This document shows positions 59,691 through 64,000 of a DNA stretch of 64,000 nucleotides, piece after piece. The notes below the pieces were generated by a model, which was not told where the DNA came from, did no database searches, and saw only the letters and a program-made list of their open reading frames with translations. The translations under genes and the position numbers were made by a program. Source of the stretch: Micromonospora sp. NBC_01813 (GTDB taxonomy: Bacteria > Actinomycetota > Actinomycetes > Mycobacteriales > Micromonosporaceae); NCBI RefSeq assembly GCF_035917335.1, contig NZ_CP109067.1, positions 994,501-1,058,500 on the forward strand, written 5' to 3'. Every line of letters starts with the position of its first letter. The stretch's first letter is position 1.

Positions 59691-60077
59691 TCCCATGATG
59701 TCCAACGCCATACGGGTCTTGGTCAGGTCCGCCTGCAGTTTCTCGTTCTGCCGGCGCAGCTTCTCCAACTCGATCTGGTCCGCGGACTTCTTCACCCGCG
59801 ACCCGGCAGCGGCGGGGGTGGCGGTCCCCGCTTTCCCGCCGCCGTCGACCCGGCCGAGGTGTCCGGCGTCGCGGGCCCGTGTCCACTCAATGATGTGCGA
59901 CGAGTACAGGCCTTCCCGGCGCAGGATCGCGCCTTTCTCGCCGTTCGGGGCGTTCTCGTACTCGGCGACGATCGCGAGCTTGTACTCCGGGCTGAAGACC
60001 CGCCGCGACGGCTTCGGCGCCGGGTCAGCCCCGCCGCCGGAGGCCGGTTGCTTGCCAGATGAAGTGGACACGTACAC
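59622..60077 (-). CDS. IS3 transposase orfA (helix-turn-helix part)
   Basis: A 151-residue orfA protein. RRVFSPEYKLAIVAEYENAP opens the DNA-binding helix-turn-helix, SSHIIEWTRARDAGHLG continues it, and IELEKLRRQNEKLQADLTKTRMALDIMGKAHALLEEV is the leucine zipper for dimerisation. The GTG at 60077 (or 60071) is the likely start. It overlaps orfB in a different frame, as IS3 elements do. Confidence 0.85.
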   Translation of the reverse strand: MYVSTSSGKQPASGGGADPAPKPSRRVFSPEYKLAIVAEYENAPNGEKGAILRREGLYSSHIIEWTRARDAGHLGRVDGGGKAGTATPAAAGSRVKKSADQIELEKLRRQNEKLQADLTKTRMALDIMGKAHALLEEVSGSADNDNPPRRS

Positions 60078-60145
60078 AAGGATCTCCGATCCCCGTCCTC
60101 AGGTCAGCACCCCACTCACACGGGGTGTCTCACACCATCTTGACC

Positions 60146-60426
60146 GAGAGGGCTACGCCTGCAACCCGCAGCCGGGGCGGTACCCGACCGAGGTGACCAT
60201 CCAACTCGTCCGGTTTGTCGACGACCCGCCGCGAACCGACTTCATCCGTATCGAGCTGGGGAGTTTTGAGGAGAGGCGGTCGCACTACGTGCGTCTCGTT
60301 CAGGGCGAGGTGATGCACGACGCTCTCGCGGCGGTCCTCGCTCAGAGTCGCCTCACCAACCCGGCGATCGCGACCCCTGGCAGGCAGGCGACAGACCACG
60401 CCCGGCGCACCGAACGTACGGCCTGA
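60146..60426 (+). pseudogene. 3' part of the small DUF6907-like gene
   Basis: Continues the gene cut at 56801: GYACNPQPGRYPTEVTIQLV, then IELGSFEERRSHYVRLVQGEV and DALAAVLAQSRL. It has no start or ribosome binding site of its own because the IS3-type end lies directly before it. The strand-helix pattern and length complete a protein of roughly 140 residues with the 5' part. Confidence 0.6.
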
Positions 60427-60545
60427 AGTCGTCGTGGCCGCTCTCGACAGCGCCATAGCGGCACCGGCGTACCCGATACGCATGCGCTCTAACCGTCGGC
60501 AGCCCTGTCCGACGACCACGGGTCAGCGCTCGCCTCAACCTCTCC

Positions 60546-60743
60546 ATGTCGGCACCTCACACCTACCGAAATGAGGAGACCACCCTGTTGCCCACGATCT
60601 CGCCGTCACAAGTCCGACACACCGCCGCCCGGTACGGCTATCGCCCCTCCCGCCACGCACCGACCTCCGTGCCCGACGGCGGGGCACCACTCTGGCCCAT
60701 GTGGCGACAGCCCTTCACCCGCAACGCCGGGGGCAAATCGTGA
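60546..60743 (+). CDS. Small hypothetical protein ahead of XRE gene
   Basis: A 65-residue open frame (MSAPHTYRNEETTLLPTISP...) whose stop overlaps the GTG of the next regulator gene. It is proline- and arginine-rich with no recognisable domain. The ribosome binding site is weak; a TTG near 60588 preceded by GAGGAGACC would give a 50-residue form. Linkage to the regulator is the main reason to call it. Confidence 0.45.
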   Translation: MSAPHTYRNEETTLLPTISPSQVRHTAARYGYRPSRHAPTSVPDGGAPLWPMWRQPFTRNAGGKS

Positions 60744-61690
60744 CCGCCGGCAGACCAACACCCAGCCTCGATCCGGATGGCGCGTGCCGAGACCTGCTCG
60801 CCGCCTGCTCGCCAAGAACCGCGCCGGTAGCGACGTGGCTAGCCGGTCGCTGCCTCCGGCTCCTGCGAACCGCGAGGAACATCAGCCAAAGCCACGCGGG
60901 ATCCACCGCTGGCTGCAGCATCGCGGTTATCCGCGCCGTCGAGACCGGCACCCGCACCATACGGCCCGCCGAGATGACGGCACTATGCGACGTGTACCAC
61001 CCGGCAGACGACATCAAGGACGGGCTGCAGGCACTCATATCCAATTTCCAACCTGGCTGGTGGGATCAGTTTTCCACCTCAGTACTTTCACCGCCCACCA
61101 GGCTCTACCTCGCCCTGGAAGACGCCTGCACCCAAACCTGGCAGTACCAACCCACCGTTATTCCCGGGCTGCTCCAAACGCCCAACTACGCCGCAGCGGT
61201 GCTCGCCCGCACCAACCTCCCGCCATCAGTGATCGCCGGACGTCTACAGGCACGACTTGAACGGCAGCGGCGGATACTGGCCCAGCGCAGAAGGCCACGC
61301 GTCGACATCACGATCGCCGAATCAGTGCTGATGCGGGGTATCGCAACGCCGGCCGAGATGCGCGAGCAGATCCACTTAATCGCCGATCTGGCCAACTTCG
61401 AAACCGTGCGCGTACGAGTCCTCCCATCGGCTGCCCGTTTACACGAGAACCGGCCGGCGACAATTTTTAGCATCGGGCCGGAGGGCTGCGCTTGGCGTGA
61501 ATCTGGCACCAGCATGGAGCCCGCCAACGACCGCCGCTACGCAGTAATCCGCGACGCCACCGACACTGCCGCTCTCGATGCGGAGTCCTCCCGGAAACTG
61601 ATCCTAGACGCAGCAAGGCATTGGAATTCCAGAAAGGACGTCACCGTGCGCAGTTCTAGGAATGGAGCGACGGTAGGGCGGAGAAGGTGA
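60740..61690 (+). CDS. WhiJ/Scr1-type XRE regulator, second family member
   Basis: A 316-residue regulator with a divergent N-terminal XRE fold (LRLLRTARNISQSHAGSTAGCSIAVIRAVETGTRTIRPAEMTALCDVY) and a DUF5753 (Scr1) domain (YQPTVIPGLLQTPNYAAAVL; QRRILAQRRRPRVDITIAESVLMRG). It is clearly different from the duplicated regulator. I chose GTG 60740, which overlaps the preceding stop. The TGA at 61688 overlaps a GTG that opens the plus copy of the duplicated regulator. No DUF397 gene follows it. Confidence 0.8.
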   Translation: MTAGRPTPSLDPDGACRDLLAACSPRTAPVATWLAGRCLRLLRTARNISQSHAGSTAGCSIAVIRAVETGTRTIRPAEMTALCDVYHPADDIKDGLQALISNFQPGWWDQFSTSVLSPPTRLYLALEDACTQTWQYQPTVIPGLLQTPNYAAAVLARTNLPPSVIAGRLQARLERQRRILAQRRRPRVDITIAESVLMRGIATPAEMREQIHLIADLANFETVRVRVLPSAARLHENRPATIFSIGPEGCAWRESGTSMEPANDRRYAVIRDATDTAALDAESSRKLILDAARHWNSRKDVTVRSSRNGATVGRRR

Positions 61691-62682
61691 TCCGATCGGT
61701 CCGAGAATCCGCCACCAGCACGAACGCGACCGTACCTCGGGTTCGTGCTGGTGGCAGACGTATCGACGCTGTAGACGATCATGCGGGCGCTGCCGTCGCC
61801 AGACGACGCATCGGAAGGCTGCTCGCTGACCTCCGCGCCAAGGCGACGAACCCGGATGGCAGCCCGATCACCGCAGAACAGGCCGCCGCACACATCGAGC
61901 GGGCTCGCCCGACCTACTACAAGATGGAACACGGCCTGCCCGGCGTCGTGATCAAAAGACTTGAGGTCCAGGGTCTATGCGACCTGTTCGGCGCCACCGA
62001 CGAGCAACGACGCACGCTCCTGGCGCTCGCGGAGGTCAGCAAAGTCAAGGGTTGGTTCCATCCCTACTCCGACATTCTGCCAACCAACTTCGACATATAC
62101 ATCGGACTGGAACAAGCAGCGTCCGCGATCATCGCCTACGAATCCGAGCGAGTACACGGCCTCCTACAAACGGAGGACTACGCCCGAGAAATGCTACGCA
62201 TCCCGGGAACCGACGGACGCATCCGGGACAACGCCGAGATCGAACGCCGCGTACAAGTCCGAATGAGACGACAACAGATTCTAACCCGAGACATCGAACC
62301 GACACACATAGAATGGATCGTCGGCCAATCGGTCCTGCTGCGCCCCACCGCCTCCCCGGCAGTGATGGCCAAACAGCTCCTGCACATCATCACACTCAGC
62401 GAGCTTCCCAACGTCTCGGTGTGCGTCGTCCCCTTCGAAGCGGGACTACACCAGGGAATCGTGACCGGGCCGTTCGCGATGCTACGGTTCGCCGACAACT
62501 CCGAGCCACCGACCGTCTACGTGGATGGATTCATGGGACACCTGCTCGTCAACAAGCCGGCAGAGGTCGACCGATTCGAATCAGTCATCACCGCTATCCG
62601 CAGCTGCGCCCTCAACAAAACCGCATCCAAGAAGATCATCCACCAAAGAGCCAAGGAGCTATCCGACTCCCGGGTCGCATGA
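61687..62682 (+). CDS. WhiJ/Scr1-type XRE regulator, plus copy with replaced N-terminus
   Basis: From 61774 to 62665 this is the reverse-complement copy of the regulator at 54687-55595, with Asn-to-Asp and Glu-to-Asp changes. The duplication begins two codons after the likely GTG start of the other copy, so that start is lost. The only in-frame start I see is GTG 61687, which adds 29 unrelated residues (MIRSVRESATSTNATVPRVR...) and overlaps the previous gene's stop. The C-terminus also differs (ELSDSRVA). A 15-bp hairpin lies inside this new N-terminal stretch, and no DUF397 gene follows. It may be a chimera or a pseudogene. Confidence 0.65.
   Translation: MIRSVRESATSTNATVPRVRAGGRRIDAVDDHAGAAVARRRIGRLLADLRAKATNPDGSPITAEQAAAHIERARPTYYKMEHGLPGVVIKRLEVQGLCDLFGATDEQRRTLLALAEVSKVKGWFHPYSDILPTNFDIYIGLEQAASAIIAYESERVHGLLQTEDYAREMLRIPGTDGRIRDNAEIERRVQVRMRRQQILTRDIEPTHIEWIVGQSVLLRPTASPAVMAKQLLHIITLSELPNVSVCVVPFEAGLHQGIVTGPFAMLRFADNSEPPTVYVDGFMGHLLVNKPAEVDRFESVITAIRSCALNKTASKKIIHQRAKELSDSRVA
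61711..61755. terminator. 15-bp perfect hairpin after XRE gene
   Basis: GCCACCAGCACGAAC (61711-61725) pairs perfectly with GTTCGTGCTGGTGGC (61741-61755) around a 15-base loop. It lies 21 bp past the stop of the XRE gene at 61690, so it probably was that gene's terminator before the duplicated copy arrived 18 bp downstream. Confidence 0.6.
61774..62665 (+). repeat. 892-bp inverted repeat, plus copy
   Basis: Reverse complement of 54695-55586 with two substitutions. The repeats enclose about 6.2 kb. No terminal inverted repeats or target duplication were found at the copy's edges, so it is not itself a recognisable transposon. Confidence 0.9.
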
Positions 62683-62866
62683 TTGAGGCGATTTGTTTTC
62701 TCCGGCAGGCCCGTGCTGGCGTCGACGACAGCGGACTCGACCATTAGTATCGATTAACGTCTTGGATCCTCGATACCGCCAAAGTGGGCCGAACTTCCAA
62801 CTGGATGAGGGATATCATGCAGGTGGATAGGGCATGTTCGGCAATCGATGTCGGTGACGCATTGGA

Positions 62867-64000
62867 TCACACAGCAAGAACCTCAGCCAACCATCGTGCG
62901 GCTGGTGCCGAGCGCAGGTTAGCGGGGACGCTACGGTAGAGATCGACGGCGCGGCGGCGGGTAAGGCCTGTTTGGTAGCGGACTGGAATGTCTACGAGGG
63001 TTGCGACCGCAGCCTGACACGCGTCCAGGGTGTGGCCGTCGCGGTGTTGGCAGGTCGCCGCGTCGAGGCGCAGCAAGGTGCGGGTCAAGGTACTGGTAGG
63101 TGCGGAGAGGGCGAGTGCGTGAGCTTGGCTTTCTCGTGCGCGACGCGTCTCGCCGAGGGCAGTCATCGCGTGGGAGAGGTGGACGTGGTGCTTCTGCTCA
63201 CAGTGGCCGAACCAGGTGTCAGCGCGTTGGTCCTCGGGGAGCGTGTCGGCCAGGCGGTCGGCGTCGCGGAGTGCCGCCGTGGCTTCTTCGCGGCGACCGC
63301 TCAGTGCGTAGGCGCGGCCGGTGACGGCGGCGGCGAGAGCTGCGGCGGCGGTAGGAGTCGCTCCGGCTATGTGCCTGGCTTGTTCGGCGAACGCGGCTGC
63401 TGCTTCGGGTGCGCCGAAGTTCAGCGGGACCATGGCTTTGCGGGCGAGTATCCAGGCGTGTAGTTGCCTGTCGCCGGACTCCTGTGCGGAGCGGGCGGCG
63501 GTGGCGAACCAGGCGTTCGCCTCACGCTGGCTGCCGAGGTCGTGCAGGACGACGGCAGCCATGCCGCCGAGTTGGCCCATGATCCGAGTTAGTGCGGTGC
63601 GGGCGGCAGCGGGTTGAGGTCGCTGTAGCAGGGGAACCACGTCGCTGAAGTCGGCGATTAGGTCGGCTAGGACGTCGGTCGGCGCGCGGCCTCCGTAGCC
63701 GTAGCTGTGCTGTTCCGTGGTGGCTTCCAGCCGGGCGATGTCGGCGGGGCCGGCACCGGCCAAGGCGTTGTCGGCTTTGCCCAGCAGATCGGTGAGCTCG
63801 GTGAGTGGGGCGGCGGTCAATCCGGCAGCGAGGGCGGAGCGCAGTAGGTTTCGTCGATGCATGGATTCATCCTCCATCGCTGGGCGTGGTGTGACAGGGG
63901 CGTCACTCTCCCAGGATCGCGCGGCCAGGCCCATCATGGCACCGGGGATGCGTAACCCATCGGCGATGCGCTCGACGGTGTCGAATGCGGTGATCTGTGC
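62867..64000 (-). CDS. XRE-type regulator with helical-repeat C-terminus (partial)
   Basis: The frame is open to the last base of the window (AQITAFDTVERIADGLRIPG reads as the end of an XRE helix-turn-helix), so the gene starts outside. The visible part is 377 residues. After the linker (MHRRNLLRSALAAG) come TPR-like helical repeats: MAAVVLHDLGSQREANAWFATAARSAQE, AAAVTGRAYALSGRREEATAALRDADRL and SHAMTALGETRRARESQAHALAL. Such proteins are common in Streptomyces and Micromonospora, where their targets are mostly unknown. The 184-bp gap before 62683 shows no gene. Confidence 0.8.
   Translation of the reverse strand, partial: AQITAFDTVERIADGLRIPGAMMGLAARSWESDAPVTPRPAMEDESMHRRNLLRSALAAGLTAAPLTELTDLLGKADNALAGAGPADIARLEATTEQHSYGYGGRAPTDVLADLIADFSDVVPLLQRPQPAAARTALTRIMGQLGGMAAVVLHDLGSQREANAWFATAARSAQESGDRQLHAWILARKAMVPLNFGAPEAAAAFAEQARHIAGATPTAAAALAAAVTGRAYALSGRREEATAALRDADRLADTLPEDQRADTWFGHCEQKHHVHLSHAMTALGETRRARESQAHALALSAPTSTLTRTLLRLDAATCQHRDGHTLDACQAAVATLVDIPVRYQTGLTRRRAVDLYRSVPANLRSAPAARWLAEVLAV

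Larger units (their letters stand above)
56802..60145 (-). mobile_element. IS3-type element, itself interrupted by an IS1634-type element
   Basis: Imperfect terminal inverted repeats share GTCAAG-n6-TGAGAC (56803-56820 on the left; 60127-60144 read on the other strand). Inside are orfA (59622-60077) and orfB, split at 57590/59358 by another element. Without the inner element and its 42-bp duplication the length is about 1.5 kb, normal for IS3. The outer target duplication is not clear to me. Because orfB is broken, this copy cannot move itself. Confidence 0.8.

Noticed and set aside
56790-60160. GCTACG on both sides of the IS3-type element as target duplication
   Set aside because: The two copies are not adjacent to the inverted repeats (several bases off on each side) and 6 bp would be long for IS3. 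Probably chance.
54695-62665. Composite transposon bounded by the two 892-bp copies
   Set aside because: The copies contain a regulator, not a transposase, and have no terminal repeats or target duplication. Inverted duplication is the simpler description.

Overview
The window is high-GC actinobacterial DNA. GTG and TTG starts, stop/start overlaps (ATGA, GTGA), a mycothiol-type maleylpyruvate isomerase, an F420-type LLM oxidoreductase and several WhiJ/Scr1-type XRE regulators with a DUF397 partner all suggest a Micromonosporaceae-like soil or marine actinomycete. The genus cannot be fixed from the sequence.

Bases 1-1997 hold the end of a spermidine synthase-like gene and a metallo-beta-lactamase-fold hydrolase, probably ordinary flanking chromosome. 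Bases 2080 to about 54240 form one large catabolic island. Its right arm (42.9-54.2 kb) matches the actinobacterial pathway for steroid rings C and D (the KstR2 regulon, HIP catabolism): a thiolase, ipdA, ipdB, ipdC, ipdF, echA20, two acyl-CoA dehydrogenases, a further enoyl-CoA hydratase, an LLM oxidoreductase and an acyl-CoA ligase, most with overlapping or nearly touching ends. A KstR2-like TetR repressor lies at 21942-22583. I found eight copies of an operator AnCAAGnnCTTGnT or a one- or two-base variant, each in an intergenic promoter position, at 2080, 11966, 13867, 22641, 22745, 32586, 42875 and 44165. They tie the whole 52 kb together as one regulon.

The left arm supplies uptake and early chemistry. 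There are two complete Opp/Dpp-type ABC importers (A: 7982-13778; B: 22831-27184 with ATPases at 30341-32574), two aldehyde dehydrogenases, six non-Ipd SDRs, an Old Yellow Enzyme with an Fe-S/FAD module, several flavoprotein dehydrogenases (TcuA-like, KstD-like, AprA-like with a ferredoxin, CrtI-like) and three SnoaL/NTF2-fold proteins. A separate IclR-controlled operon (13994-17471) encodes gentisate dioxygenase, a fumarylpyruvate hydrolase-type enzyme and maleylpyruvate isomerase. A 3-hydroxybenzoate 6-hydroxylase-like gene (41302-42642) can feed it. A GGDEF-EAL protein (34092-36302) sits inside the island. No ring A/B genes (KshAB, HsaABCD) are in the window, so the true substrate is open.

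From about 54.3 kb to the end the DNA changes character, with visibly lower GC, small ORFs, regulators and transposons. Two nearly identical 892-bp copies of a WhiJ-like regulator face each other as an inverted repeat (54695-55586 and 61774-62665). Between them an IS3-type element has interrupted a small gene, and an IS1634/IS1549-type element with 14-bp terminal repeats and a 42-bp target duplication has in turn split the IS3 transposase. The window ends inside another XRE/TPR-type regulator.
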